Below, piece by piece: positions 28,900 to 38,039 of a stretch of DNA of 64,000 nucleotides. Where the stretch lies: contig NZ_PEBH01000005.1 of the NCBI RefSeq assembly GCF_008698235.1, positions 112,895 through 176,894 on the forward strand, in the 5' to 3' direction. This DNA is from Bifidobacterium rousetti (GTDB lineage Bacteria; Actinomycetota; Actinomycetes; Actinomycetales; Bifidobacteriaceae). How positions within the stretch are numbered: the stretch's first letter is position 1; the number at the start of each line of letters is the position of its first letter. The position numbers and the translations under genes are program-made. Below the pieces are notes generated by a model that was given only the letters and a program-made list of their open reading frames with translations, made no database searches and had not been told where the DNA came from.

Positions 28900-30858
28900 A
28901 TGACTGAGAACAACAGCGATCTGTATGACGTCGTCGTCATCGGCGGCGGCCCCGCGGGACTCACCGCCGGCCTGTATCTCGCCCGCGCCCGCTATCGCGT
29001 GCTCGTGCTCGAGAAGGACGATTTCGGCGGCCAGATCACCATCACCAACGATGTCGTCAACTATCCGGGCGTCGGCCGCACCACCGGCCGCGCGCTCACG
29101 CAGACCATGCGCGAGCAGGCGCGTGACTTCGGCGCCGAGTTCCTCTCCGCCGAGGCCACCGGTCTTGACGTCGACGGCGACATCAAGACCGTGCACACCT
29201 CGCGCGGCGACCTGAAGACCTTCGGCATCCTCATCGCCACTGGAGCATCCCCGCGCAAGCTCGGCTTCGAGGGCGAGGCGGAGTACGCGGGCCGCGGCGT
29301 CGCGTACTGCGCCACCTGCGACGGCGAGTTCTTCACCGGCAAGGAGGTGCTCGTGATCGGCGGCGGATTCGCCGCGGCCGAGGAGAGCGTGTTCCTGACC
29401 AAGTACGCGAGCAAGGTCACCGTGCTCGTGCGCGAGGACGACTTCACCTGCGACGCTTCCGTCGCCGCCGAAGCCAAGAACAACCCGAAGATCGAAGTGC
29501 GATACGGCGTCGAGCTCAAGGGCGTCACCGCCGGTCAGGGCGGCCTGCGCGAGGCGACGATTCTCGATCGCGCATCCGGCGAGACCGAGACGTGGAAGCC
29601 GTCCGACGGCGGCACGTTCGGCGTGTTCGTGTTCGCCGGATACGTGCCCGCGACCTCGCTCGTGCGCGGCGTCGTCGATCTCGATCCGCAGGGCTACGTC
29701 GTCACGCACGACTACCTCGAGACATCCGTTCCGGGCGTGTACGCGGCGGGCGATCTGCGCGTCAAGAACCTGCGTCAGGTCGTCACCGCGACGGCCGACG
29801 GCGCGATCGCGGCCGTCGAGCTGGAACGCTACGCGAAGTCGATGAGCGAGAAGACGGGACTCGTGCCGCCGCGTCCGACCGCGTCCGCGTACGAGAAGGC
29901 CGAAGCCGAGGCCGCGAAGGCCGCGTCCGGGGCCGAGGGCACGACGCCCGCCCCCGCGCCGGTCAAGCGCAGCGTCGACGCGGCGGCCGTCGCCTCCGCG
30001 CAGCGCAAGCCCGGCGAGCTGTTCTCCGATGCGATCAAGCAGCAGCTCGGCGTCGTCTTCGGACGCATGACCCGTCCGGTCACGCTCGCGCTCGAGCTGG
30101 ACGACACCCCGCTTTCGGCGGAATTGCAGGGATTCGTCGGTGAGATGGTCGCGCTGTCCGGCGGCAAGCTCGCCTCCGTGGCCGTGGATGCCGCCGGTTT
30201 GATCACCGCAATCGACGGTTCCTCCGCGCCGGCTGGTCTGGTGGTCGGCGAACCGCTGGAGATCACGTTGCCTTCCGCTACCGCCGCTGGTGCCGCGGGC
30301 TCTGGCGACGGTTCCTCCGCCGTGATCCTGCCGACGTACGGGACGCTGGACGACACCGGTCGCGCCGAGTTCGACCCGGCCGGCCTGCTGCCCGGTGCCC
30401 GTCCGGCCGTGCGCCTGTGCGTTGCGGGCGATGACGGTCGACTGGTGTTCACCGGCTTGGCGTTCCACGGCGTGCCCTCCGGCCACGAGTTCAACTCGTT
30501 CGTGCTCGGTCTGTACAACGCGGCGGGCCCCGGCCAGCCGCTCGACGACGACCTGCGCTCGCGCGCGGAGGCGATCGACAAGCCGACCGACGTGATGATC
30601 CTCGTGTCGCTCACCTGCACGATGTGCCCGGAGACGGTGCTCGCCTCCCAGCGCATCGCCTCGCTCAACCCGAACGTGCGCGCCGAGGCATACGACATCT
30701 CGCACTTCCCGGAGCTCAAGGACCAGTACGGCGCGATGAGCGTGCCCTGCATCGTCATCAACCGTGGTGATGGTGCCGATGGGGCCGAAGGCGGCGAGCA
30801 GAAGGTCGAATTCGGCAAGAAGAGCATCCCCCAGATGCTCGCGTTGCTCGGGGCGTAA
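28900..30858 (+). CDS. AhpF-like reductase: thioredoxin reductase fused to C-terminal redox domain
   Basis: The 652-residue protein has a thioredoxin-reductase-type FAD/NAD(P)H module (residues 1-315; VVIGGGPAGLTAG, CATC at 137-140, GGGFAAAEESVFLTK, GVYAAGDL) and then a Pro/Ala-rich linker (about 320-360). It ends with two thioredoxin-like folds carrying a CTMC pair at 573-576 and SVPCIVINRG. E. coli AhpF has the opposite order, with its thioredoxin-like domains first, so this is a permuted architecture. It should pass electrons to AhpC. The start at 28900 has GAAGGAG upstream. Its last 67 bp recur at 37954-38020, 7.1 kb away, which marks the left end of the alpha-galactoside block. Confidence 0.88.
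   Translation: MTENNSDLYDVVVIGGGPAGLTAGLYLARARYRVLVLEKDDFGGQITITNDVVNYPGVGRTTGRALTQTMREQARDFGAEFLSAEATGLDVDGDIKTVHTSRGDLKTFGILIATGASPRKLGFEGEAEYAGRGVAYCATCDGEFFTGKEVLVIGGGFAAAEESVFLTKYASKVTVLVREDDFTCDASVAAEAKNNPKIEVRYGVELKGVTAGQGGLREATILDRASGETETWKPSDGGTFGVFVFAGYVPATSLVRGVVDLDPQGYVVTHDYLETSVPGVYAAGDLRVKNLRQVVTATADGAIAAVELERYAKSMSEKTGLVPPRPTASAYEKAEAEAAKAASGAEGTTPAPAPVKRSVDAAAVASAQRKPGELFSDAIKQQLGVVFGRMTRPVTLALELDDTPLSAELQGFVGEMVALSGGKLASVAVDAAGLITAIDGSSAPAGLVVGEPLEITLPSATAAGAAGSGDGSSAVILPTYGTLDDTGRAEFDPAGLLPGARPAVRLCVAGDDGRLVFTGLAFHGVPSGHEFNSFVLGLYNAAGPGQPLDDDLRSRAEAIDKPTDVMILVSLTCTMCPETVLASQRIASLNPNVRAEAYDISHFPELKDQYGAMSVPCIVINRGDGADGAEGGEQKVEFGKKSIPQMLALLGA
30790..30856 (+). repeat. 67-bp direct repeat, left copy (3' end of AhpF-like gene)
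   Basis: This copy codes GGEQKVEFGKKSIPQMLALLG of the intact reductase. The right copy at 37954-38020 differs at one base only (C30849 versus T38013). The pair flanks a block of 7097 bp between the copies (30857-37953); one repeat plus the block is 7164 bp. Confidence 0.92.
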
Positions 30859-30872
30859 GGTCTCTGAGGGTC

Positions 30873-30926
30873 GTTGCTTCCGTGCCAAGATCGTCTGCAA
30901 TAGGCGATTTCTGGCGCGGAAGCAAC
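30873..30926 (+). terminator. Hairpin downstream of the AhpF-like gene
   Basis: GTTGCTTCCGTGCCA (30873-30887) pairs with 30912-30926 apart from one G-T. There is no T-run. It is on the insert side of the left repeat, so it probably came with the alpha-galactoside block. Confidence 0.5.
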
Positions 30927-31016
30927 GCCGTCGGCCGGGGTGCAGGTTGGGCAAGGATGTAAAGCTGCGGTTGCAAAGCAGATTTGCAGTGATTTGATAC
31001 TTTTCAAGTATCCCTG

Positions 31017-32030
31017 CTACTTCAGGCACCCGCAAGACTGACGGGGGACCAGCGTGGTGTCGATGAGCTGTAGGTCGGGAGTGCCTTGGGGATCAAGCGC
31101 GGCTTGGAACATACGCTCGGCAATGGCGGTGGCGTCCTGCTGTACGACGGTGAGGGCAGGCCAACTGAACTGTGAGTCGATGGTGCCGTCGAAGGACACG
31201 ATGGCGATGTCTTCAGGGATGCGCACATGTCGTTCATGCAGCGCCCGCAATGCGCCGATCGCCTCAAGGTCTGAGTCCGCGAAGATCGCATCGGGACGAT
31301 GATCCGAGTCCAATAACGCGAGAGTCGCGTCATAGCCGCCCTGACGGGTGAAATGAGCCTGCATGACCGGTCCGACGGGGATTTCACTCTCCTTGTGGGC
31401 CTGATACCAGCCCTGTATGCGTTTGTCGCTCAGCCCGTCGTCGGCTTTTCCGGACAGCATGGCAATGCTGGTGTATCCGTGGCCCAGCAGGTGCCGTACC
31501 GCCAGACTTACCGCTGCTTGAAAGTCTGTCGATACGCATTTCGCGCCGGGAATCGGCTGGGTTTGATCCATGAAGATGAACGGGCATTCCTTGCGTGGCA
31601 CTCCCGCCAGCGACGAAGTGGGTTGGGCCGAAGCGATGATGATGGCGTCCACTTCGCGGGCGATCAGCTGCGAGATGCGGTCCATCTCCTTCTCGGGATT
31701 CTGATGGGAGGCCATGAACAGGGTCGAGTATCCGTTGCGTGCCGCGGCGGTTTCCAACGCGCTATAGACGCCGGAGAAAAACGGGTTGGACAAATCGGGC
31801 ACGACGATGCCGAGTGTCTTCGATGACCCGGTGCTCAGTGCGCGTGCGACCGAATTGGGGCGATAATGCAGTTTTTCCGCTGCCTCGCGGACCCGTTGGG
31901 CGGTGTCAGCCGCGACCGGACGGGGGCCATTGTTGAACACATAGCTGACCACTGCCGTGGAGACGCCTGCGAGGCGGGCGACGTCCGCTCTGGTTGCACG
32001 ACGTTTCTTTCCGTTCGATGTGGCTTCCAT
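31017..32030 (-). CDS. LacI-family regulator of the alpha-galactoside cassette
   Basis: The 337-residue repressor starts with a short basic tail and a helix-turn-helix (ATRADVARLAGVSTAVVSYVFNNGPRPV), a hinge (YRPNSVARALSTGSS) and the ligand-binding domain (TLGIVVPDLSNPFFSGVYSALE, DGLSDKRIQGW, IPEDIAIVSFDGT). The start is 32030 with GAAC...AGAAAAC upstream, and an internal alternative was not needed. It is divergent from the binding-protein gene and ends close to the left 67-bp repeat. The palindrome TCTACCCGCGTAGA at 32262-32275 and related TCTACG motifs nearby are its probable binding sites. An alpha-galactoside inducer is inferred from the GH36 gene. Confidence 0.88.
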   Translation of the reverse strand: MEATSNGKKRRATRADVARLAGVSTAVVSYVFNNGPRPVAADTAQRVREAAEKLHYRPNSVARALSTGSSKTLGIVVPDLSNPFFSGVYSALETAAARNGYSTLFMASHQNPEKEMDRISQLIAREVDAIIIASAQPTSSLAGVPRKECPFIFMDQTQPIPGAKCVSTDFQAAVSLAVRHLLGHGYTSIAMLSGKADDGLSDKRIQGWYQAHKESEIPVGPVMQAHFTRQGGYDATLALLDSDHRPDAIFADSDLEAIGALRALHERHVRIPEDIAIVSFDGTIDSQFSWPALTVVQQDATAIAERMFQAALDPQGTPDLQLIDTTLVPRQSCGCLK

Positions 32031-32106
32031 GTTTTCTCGTTCCTGTGTTGATGTGTGTGATCGTGGGCGCTGTCTGGCAACGTAATCCAGCGATAGTCTA
32101 CGGTTG

Positions 32107-32147
32107 ATTCTACGCGCGTCATTTCTGTAGACACGCGGTCGTAGAAA
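32107..32147. promoter_or_regulatory. Additional TCTACGCG-type half-sites before the LacI gene
   Basis: ATTCTACGCGCG at 32107 and GTAGACACGCGG..CGTAGAAA near 32128-32147 share the TCTAC/GTAGA arms of the operator at 32262. They lie 77-117 bp upstream of the regulator start, so autoregulation is possible. Confidence 0.5.
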
Positions 32148-32249
32148 CAGATTCGGTGGAATGTGGATGATAAACAGCTTTAAAACATTGGAATATTAAC
32201 CTTCTTGCGAACTGCATCCAGAGGAGACACGCCGTGCAACCCGGTAGAC

Positions 32250-32277
32250 TTGCACTTGAAATCTACCCGCGTAGAAT
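32250..32277 (+). promoter_or_regulatory. Promoter with operator before the alpha-galactoside binding protein
   Basis: TTGCAC (32250-32255), 16 bp, TAGAAT (32272-32277) form a promoter. The palindrome TCTACCCGCGTAGA (32262-32275) covers the spacer and -10 box, a typical position for repression by a LacI protein. Confidence 0.72.
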
Positions 32278-32369
32278 CAGTAATCACTGATCGGCCGGTA
32301 CGCCGGGCGAAAGGCGCGGCAGCCTTTCGGATCAGCATCCGAAACAGGAAAGAACAGCGAGGTTTGAAC

Positions 32370-33629
32370 ATGAAAAGCATCACCAAGGGCATCGCGGCGC
32401 TGGCCGCTTGCGCCATGGCCGTCACCGGACTTGCTGCCTGCGGAAGCGGTTCCGCCGGCGGAAGCAAGAAACTGGACTTCATCACGGGCATGGCTACCGG
32501 ATCCGTGCATCTCAAGACGCTGCAGTCAATTACCGATGCTTTTGAAAAGGACAATCCGGGCGTCGAGATCAACCTGATCCCGTCCTCTCAGGACTTCACT
32601 CAGGACATCAAGGTGCGTTTGGCTGCGAAGAACGCGCCGGATCTGTGGAACACCCACGGGTGGTCGCGCGACCGTTACGCCGATTTCCTTGAACCGCTGC
32701 AGAACCGCAGCTGGGCCGGCAAGATGAAGGACCTCACCAAGGAGGCCTTCATGGAGGACGACGGCACATTCTACGCGCTGCCGCTCGATATCCAGGTCAC
32801 CGGCGTTCTCTACAACAAGGACGTCCTCGACAAGGTCGGCGTCGATCCGAACTCCCTGAACACGTGGGACGAATTCAATGACGCCTGCGCCAAGGTCAAG
32901 GAAGCCGGTCTGACCTGCGTGGTCGCGGGCGGCAAGGACACCGCCATCGCCGGCGATCTGGCCGATCTCACCGCTTCCGCATGGTATGACGATGCCGAAC
33001 TGAAGAAGCTGCAGTCCGGCAAGTTTGATTCCTCCGTCTATGAGAAGGAGAGCGGTCTGATCGAGGGCTGGAAGAAGGACGGCTACTTCAACAAGGACTA
33101 CACCTCCGCCACCCAGGACGATATCGAGAAGCTCATGGCCAACGGCCAGGCTGCCTTCTACTTCCGTTCCAACCTGCACTCCGCCCAGATCGAAACCTTC
33201 AACCCGGATGTGAACCTCGGCTTCATGGCCACTCCGACGGAAAGCGGCGATCGCTACGTCACCATCGGCGAGGACTGGGCCGTCGGCGCATCCAAGACCG
33301 GCAAGAACAAGGACATCGCCCTGAAGTACATCGATTTCCTCGCCGAGCCGGAGAACATGACCAAGCTCACCAAGATGACCAACAACGACTCCGCCCTTGA
33401 CGGCATCGACGTGAACCTCGGCAAGATCAACGACACCTACGATTACTGGGTCAACGAGAAGCAGACGCGCACCGTGCCGTTCTTCGACCGCATCTACCTG
33501 CCCGACGGCATGTGGGATACCCTGTGCAAGTCCACCGATGGTGTGATCACCGGTCAGCTCGACGCCAAGGGCGCAGCCGACCAGATGAGCAACAGCTTCA
33601 CCACCATGTGGGCCAAGAAGCAAAGCTGA
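32370..33629 (+). CDS. Sugar-binding lipoprotein of the alpha-galactoside transporter
   Basis: The 419-residue family 1 binding protein has a lipoprotein signal (MKSITKG, hydrophobic core, lipobox LAAC with Cys24). The mature fold includes FEKDNPGVEINLIPSSQDF near residues 60-75, APDLWNTHGW, LPLDIQVTGVLYNKDVLDKVGVD and AAFYFRSNLH. It should present raffinose-like or other alpha-galactosides to the two permeases that follow. The start at 32370 has GAGG-TTTGAAC upstream; the longer frame back to 32205 would run through the promoter. A 177-bp gap separates it from the first permease. Confidence 0.9.
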   Translation: MKSITKGIAALAACAMAVTGLAACGSGSAGGSKKLDFITGMATGSVHLKTLQSITDAFEKDNPGVEINLIPSSQDFTQDIKVRLAAKNAPDLWNTHGWSRDRYADFLEPLQNRSWAGKMKDLTKEAFMEDDGTFYALPLDIQVTGVLYNKDVLDKVGVDPNSLNTWDEFNDACAKVKEAGLTCVVAGGKDTAIAGDLADLTASAWYDDAELKKLQSGKFDSSVYEKESGLIEGWKKDGYFNKDYTSATQDDIEKLMANGQAAFYFRSNLHSAQIETFNPDVNLGFMATPTESGDRYVTIGEDWAVGASKTGKNKDIALKYIDFLAEPENMTKLTKMTNNDSALDGIDVNLGKINDTYDYWVNEKQTRTVPFFDRIYLPDGMWDTLCKSTDGVITGQLDAKGAADQMSNSFTTMWAKKQS

Positions 33630-33806
33630 CCAATGTCGGTCCGAACCGACCGATGACGTTCCAGTCTTCGGAACCGTCGCTCCCCTCCCCGTCCCCGGAG
33701 AAACGGAGCGACGGTTCTGGACGGACGTCATCGCACGAACCACAAGGGATTGCCGTCAATCCACCAATCACCCCCATCGAATCATCGAATCGGAAGCATA
33801 TCCATC

Positions 33807-34733
33807 ATGAGCAACAAGACGTCATCGTCGCGTGGCCGTCAAGAGACGCAAAGCAAACGCGCAGGCCGATTCCGCGGCTCCTCCATCAACCTGTTCTACC
33901 TGCCGGCGGTGATCCTGCTGGCCGTCTTTATCGTCTATCCACTGTTTTCCGGAATCGGACTGTCCCTGACGAACTGGGATGGCTACAGTCCCGAGAAGAC
34001 GTTCATCGGGGTGACCAACTTCGTCCAGATGTTCAAGGACGCGAACTTCCGGCTCATCCTCATCAACACGCTGATCTACGGCGTCGGATCTACCGCCATC
34101 CAGCAGGTCCTCGGACTCGGCCTGGCGTTGCTGCTGAATTCGAAGATTCGCGGGCGCAACGTGTTCCGCGCCATCATCTACCTGCCTGCGCTCGTCGCCC
34201 CGGTCATCATGGGCACGATGTACTACTTCATCTTCCAGTACCAGCAGGGCGCGCTGAACACGGTCATGACCGGCCTTGGCTTCGAGAAGGTGGCGTGGTT
34301 CAATAACCCTGCCGTTTCCGTGGCGATCATCACCCTCGTCAATTCCATCCAGTTCGTGGGTGTGTCGATGATCATCTATCTGGCCGGTCTGCAGACCCTT
34401 GACCAGTCGGTGATGGAGGCCGCCAGCCTCGACGGCGCCAGCGGGTGGAAGAAGTTCTGGAACATCACGCTGCCCATGCTGCAGCCTGCCTTCACCACAT
34501 CCGTCGTACTGAACCTCATCGGCGGCCTCAAGCTGTTCGACATCATCAAGGTGCTCACCAATGGCGGCCCCGGATACGCGACGAACTCGATCTCCACCTA
34601 CATCAGCTCGATGTACTTCGATGCGCAGAACGCCGGATATGCATCTGCACTGGGTGTGTTCCTGTTCATCCTCATTGCGATTATCACCTACCTGCTCAAT
34701 ACGGGTTTGGCGAAGCTCAACTGGGAGGCCTGA
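33807..34733 (+). CDS. CUT1 sugar ABC transporter permease 1 (alpha-galactoside cassette)
   Basis: The 308-residue membrane protein has a short basic N-terminus and six predicted helices starting at INLFYLPAVILLAVFIVYPLFSG. The EAA loop MEAASLDGASGWKKFWNITLP sits near residues 210-230. The end (GPGYATNSISTYISSMYFD...) is typical of MalF/UgpA-like permeases. The start at 33807 has GGAAGC eleven bases upstream. An in-frame codon at 33750 would add 19 residues without a better ribosome site. One base separates its stop from the start of permease 2, so translation is probably coupled. Confidence 0.92.
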   Translation: MSNKTSSSRGRQETQSKRAGRFRGSSINLFYLPAVILLAVFIVYPLFSGIGLSLTNWDGYSPEKTFIGVTNFVQMFKDANFRLILINTLIYGVGSTAIQQVLGLGLALLLNSKIRGRNVFRAIIYLPALVAPVIMGTMYYFIFQYQQGALNTVMTGLGFEKVAWFNNPAVSVAIITLVNSIQFVGVSMIIYLAGLQTLDQSVMEAASLDGASGWKKFWNITLPMLQPAFTTSVVLNLIGGLKLFDIIKVLTNGGPGYATNSISTYISSMYFDAQNAGYASALGVFLFILIAIITYLLNTGLAKLNWEA

Positions 34734-34734
34734 G

Positions 34735-35598
34735 ATGTCGACGACCAAGAGAATCAATCAGAAGAAAGTCGATCAGATCGGCTACCAGCGTGGACGTTGG
34801 GCTATCTATCTGTTCCTCGCCATCGTGGTGGTATGCCAGCTACTGCCGTTCTACCTGGCGATCAACGCCTCGATGAAGCCGCAGACGGACATGTCGTCCA
34901 CGCTGATGCCGCGCCTGCACGACATCGCTTGGGACAATTGGACCGCCGCCATCACCGATGGCCAGATCCTGCATTCGGTGGTCAACAGCATCATCGTCAC
35001 CGTATGCACCACATTGATCGTCTGCGTGGTTGGCGCCGCCGCGGCCTATCCGCTCGCCCGTCGCGCCACGCGCTTCAACAAGGTCATCTCCGCGCTGATT
35101 CTGGCCACGATGATGGTTCCGCCGCTGAGTATTCTCGTGCCGCTGTACACGATGCTCGTCGATCTGGGCGGCGCAAACACCTACTGGGGCATCGTTCTGG
35201 TGCTGGCCGCCATCAACATGCCGTTGTCGGTGTTCCTGTACACCGCGTTCATCCGTTCGATTCCCGTGTCCGTGGACGAGGCGGGCATGATCGATGGCGC
35301 CAACCGTTTTACGATCTTCGTCAGGCTGATTCTGCCGATGCTCAAGCCCGTCACCGCGACTGTCATCATCATGACCGGCACGACCGTCTGGAACGATTAC
35401 GCACTGTCGGTCTACCTGCTCACCGACGCCGACAAGCAGACGATCGCACCGCGCGTCGCCTCCTTCTTCGCCGCGAACAGCAGCAACCTCGGCACCGCCG
35501 CGGCCGCTGCCCTGATCGCCGCCGCGCCGATGGTCATCGCCTACCTGTTCCTGCAGAAGTACTTCATCGCCGGCATGATCGCCGGTGCGGAGAAGTGA
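34735..35598 (+). CDS. CUT1 sugar ABC transporter permease 2 (alpha-galactoside cassette)
   Basis: The 287-residue MalG-like subunit has six helices (first: WAIYLFLAIVVVCQLLPFYLAI) and an EAA-type loop (VDEAGMIDGANRFTIFVRLILP, where Glu-Ala-Gly replaces EAA). GGGAGG overlaps the end of permease 1 just before its ATG. The gene is followed 30 bp later by the GH36 gene, so all four genes probably form one operon after the operator at 32262. No ATPase subunit is present; a shared MsmK-type ATPase encoded elsewhere must energise the transporter. Confidence 0.92.
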   Translation: MSTTKRINQKKVDQIGYQRGRWAIYLFLAIVVVCQLLPFYLAINASMKPQTDMSSTLMPRLHDIAWDNWTAAITDGQILHSVVNSIIVTVCTTLIVCVVGAAAAYPLARRATRFNKVISALILATMMVPPLSILVPLYTMLVDLGGANTYWGIVLVLAAINMPLSVFLYTAFIRSIPVSVDEAGMIDGANRFTIFVRLILPMLKPVTATVIIMTGTTVWNDYALSVYLLTDADKQTIAPRVASFFAANSSNLGTAAAAALIAAAPMVIAYLFLQKYFIAGMIAGAEK

Positions 35599-35628
35599 CG
35601 TTCGGAATCAAACCTGTAGGGAGAAATC

Positions 35629-37776
35629 ATGTTGTTTCCTTCCGTGTCGGTTCCCGGAGAACTGACCAGAATCGCCCTGTCCGACGTCCATGTCGGTGAC
35701 GATCTGCCCAACGTCAACGCACTGCTGAGCACGGATGATCCATCCGCGTACGCCGACGCCCCCGCATTGACCACGCGTGCGGTACCGCTGCTCACCGAAC
35801 ATGCGCTAAACACCTTCACCCGCCCGGGATTGCGCGGTTTCCGCATTGCGGTCGATGTCGATGATGCGGGCAGTGCTGCGGATTTCGCGGCTCTGATGCA
35901 ACTCGGTGGAGGCTGGACCCCACGATTCGTCATCGCGCAAGAACCTGAAGTCAGCGATCGCCGGTTGGCGTACCGCGCCGTCGACGCGTCTGCCGGACTT
36001 GAACTCAGCACTGAGCTTGAATCCCTGACAGGTGGTTCTCTGCGCATCCGGCACACGCTGACTAATCGCGCGGATTCGCCGTACGTGGTGCAGGGGCTTG
36101 ACGTCAGCGTGCCATTGTCTGATAACCAGACCGAGCTGCTGGACTTCACCGGCCGCCACGAACGCGAACGCCAGCCGCAACGTCACACTATTGCCGACGG
36201 TATCTGGTCGCGAGAATTTCGTTGGGGCAAAACAGGCTTCGAAGGTCCGCTGTTCATCGCAGGCACGCCAGGATTTGATTTCGCCCACGGCTCGGTGCTC
36301 ATGGTGCAGCCTGCATGGAGCGGCAACAATGAACTGTATGTCCAGCGCGACATGGCACAGCTCGCTACCGTCAGCGCCGGCGAGTTGCTGGAGCCGGGCG
36401 AGATCGTGCTGCGCCAAGGGGAAAGCTATGCCACGCCGTGGATCATGGTCACGGCATCCAACGCCGGCCTTGACGGGGCCGCCGCCAGCCTGCATCAGTG
36501 GGAGCGCTCACTGCCCGCGCACCCGCGCCGCCAGCCGGTGGTGCTCAATGTATGGGAAGGCGTGATGTTCGACCATAATCTGGATACGCTGCTGGAGATT
36601 GCCCGCCGGGCCGCCGCCATCGGGGTGGAACGATATGTGCTCGACGACGGTTGGTTCCACCTGCGCCGTGACGACAATGCCGGCCTCGGCGATTGGTGGG
36701 TGGACCCTGATGTGTGGCCTGAAGGATTGCATCCGCTCGTTGATTTCGTGCATGAGCAGGGTATGCAATTCGGTCTGTGGTTCGAGCCGGAAATGGTCAA
36801 CCCTGATTCCGATCTGTACCGTGAACATCCCGATTGGGTGTTGCAGGAGTCGCCCCGGACCCCGATTCTCCAGCGTCACCAGCTCGTGCTCGACCTCGCC
36901 AATCCCGAAGCATTCGATCATGTCTATCGAGCGATTCGCGATGTGCTGGCCCAATACCGCATCGACTACATCAAGTGGGACCACAACCGGTATCTGCTGG
37001 AGGCGGGGTCGAACCTTCACGGTGGAGCAGCATCGATCCACAACCAGACCGTGGCCTATTACCGGCTGCTCGACATGTTGCGCGCCGATTTCCCCGATAT
37101 CGAATGGGAATCCTGCGCATCCGGCGGCGGTCGCATCGATACCGGTGTCATCGAACATGTGCAACGATGCTGGACCTCGGACATGACCGACGCGCTCAGT
37201 CGCCAACGCATCCAGCGGTGGACCGTGCAGAACATCGCCCCCGAATACCTGGGCGCGCATATCTCGCAGCCCACCTCGCAACAGACCGGCCGCACATATT
37301 CGGTGGCGTTCCGCGCCGCAACGGCCGTGTTCCACAGCTTCGGCATTGAATGGGACATCACTAAAGCCAGCGATGCGGATCTGCAGGAGCTCGCAGCCTG
37401 GATCGCTTGGTACAAAGCCAATCGAGACTTCCTGCATTCCGGCCGATTCGTGCGGCTCGATGTGGCCGATCCGGCCGTACTCGCATATGGTGTGGTGGCT
37501 GGGGACAAGTCGCATGCGATCATCGCGCACGTGCAGTATGAGGAATCATCCTCGAACCGTGGCGTATGGCTGCGTGTGTCTGGACTCGACCCCGATGCGC
37601 AATATGTGCTGCGCTGGGTGGGCCCTGAACCGGCGCGGGCCTCGCTTGAGCCGATCGATTCGCTCGGACCGGTGGGGTCGCGCTCGGTATCTGGAGCATG
37701 GTTGGCGTCCCCGGGCGTGCGCGTTCCGCGTTGCCGGCCCGAAACAGTGAGGCTGGTTGAAATTGTCAGAGCCTGA
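35629..37776 (+). CDS. Alpha-galactosidase, glycoside hydrolase family 36
   Basis: The 715-residue cytoplasmic enzyme releases terminal alpha-1,6-galactose from melibiose, raffinose or stachyose. An N-terminal beta-supersandwich (~1-300) is followed by the TIM barrel with YVLDDGWF, FGLWFEPEMVNPDSDLY, the nucleophile Asp451 in YIKWDHNR, and the acid/base Asp518 in CWTSDMTDA. A C-terminal beta domain ends the chain. No signal peptide is visible, fitting uptake of intact oligosaccharides by the upstream transporter. GGGAGAAATC lies directly before the ATG. Its codon use looks less GC-extreme than in genes such as glgP, in keeping with the idea that the block was acquired; this needs a calculation. 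Confidence 0.95.
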   Translation: MLFPSVSVPGELTRIALSDVHVGDDLPNVNALLSTDDPSAYADAPALTTRAVPLLTEHALNTFTRPGLRGFRIAVDVDDAGSAADFAALMQLGGGWTPRFVIAQEPEVSDRRLAYRAVDASAGLELSTELESLTGGSLRIRHTLTNRADSPYVVQGLDVSVPLSDNQTELLDFTGRHERERQPQRHTIADGIWSREFRWGKTGFEGPLFIAGTPGFDFAHGSVLMVQPAWSGNNELYVQRDMAQLATVSAGELLEPGEIVLRQGESYATPWIMVTASNAGLDGAAASLHQWERSLPAHPRRQPVVLNVWEGVMFDHNLDTLLEIARRAAAIGVERYVLDDGWFHLRRDDNAGLGDWWVDPDVWPEGLHPLVDFVHEQGMQFGLWFEPEMVNPDSDLYREHPDWVLQESPRTPILQRHQLVLDLANPEAFDHVYRAIRDVLAQYRIDYIKWDHNRYLLEAGSNLHGGAASIHNQTVAYYRLLDMLRADFPDIEWESCASGGGRIDTGVIEHVQRCWTSDMTDALSRQRIQRWTVQNIAPEYLGAHISQPTSQQTGRTYSVAFRAATAVFHSFGIEWDITKASDADLQELAAWIAWYKANRDFLHSGRFVRLDVADPAVLAYGVVAGDKSHAIIAHVQYEESSSNRGVWLRVSGLDPDAQYVLRWVGPEPARASLEPIDSLGPVGSRSVSGAWLASPGVRVPRCRPETVRLVEIVRA

Positions 37777-37924
37777 CGTTTCCAGAAGCGCTCGCATTAC
37801 ACTGTAGGAGATCGCCCCGCACGATGGGTGCGAAGTGGACTCCCACAGATCCCGGACTTCTTTCCTTGCGGTAATCAAAATCGCGGTCGGCTGCATCGGG
37901 CTGGCCGCGACCCTGCTGGTCAGG

Positions 37925-38022
37925 CTTGTGGTGCGGGTGCCGGCGCGGATGGCGGCGGCGAGCAGAAGGTCGAATTCGGCAAGAAGAGCATCCCCCAGAT
38001 GCTCGCGTTGCTTGGGGCGTGA
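37925..38022 (+). pseudogene. Stranded 3' end of an AhpF-like gene (right copy of the repeat)
   Basis: An open frame ends GAGADGGGEQKVEFGKKSI, then PQMLALLGA and TGA, the same ending as the intact reductase at 30858. The match is 66 of 67 bases from 37954 to 38020 and continues more weakly for about 25 bases upstream (GAGADG against GDGADG). Upstream of that, similarity is lost. It has no start codon or domain of its own, so it is a remnant produced when the alpha-galactoside block was inserted or duplicated. Confidence 0.88.
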
Positions 38023-38039
38023 CGTTCCCCGGCCTTCAT

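Noticed and set aside
28624..31035. Minus-strand open frame of ~800 codons over the AhpF-like gene
   Set aside because: Antisense shadow of a strongly coding plus-strand reductase; no domain or plausible start.
33512..34306. Plus-strand frame running across the end of the binding-protein gene into permease 1
   Set aside because: It bridges two real genes in another frame and has no domain; the intergenic stretch 33630-33806 holds no other credible start.
30857..37953. Prophage or integrative element in the alpha-galactoside block
   Set aside because: Flanking repeats suggest insertion, but there is no integrase, transposase, relaxase or phage gene inside the block.
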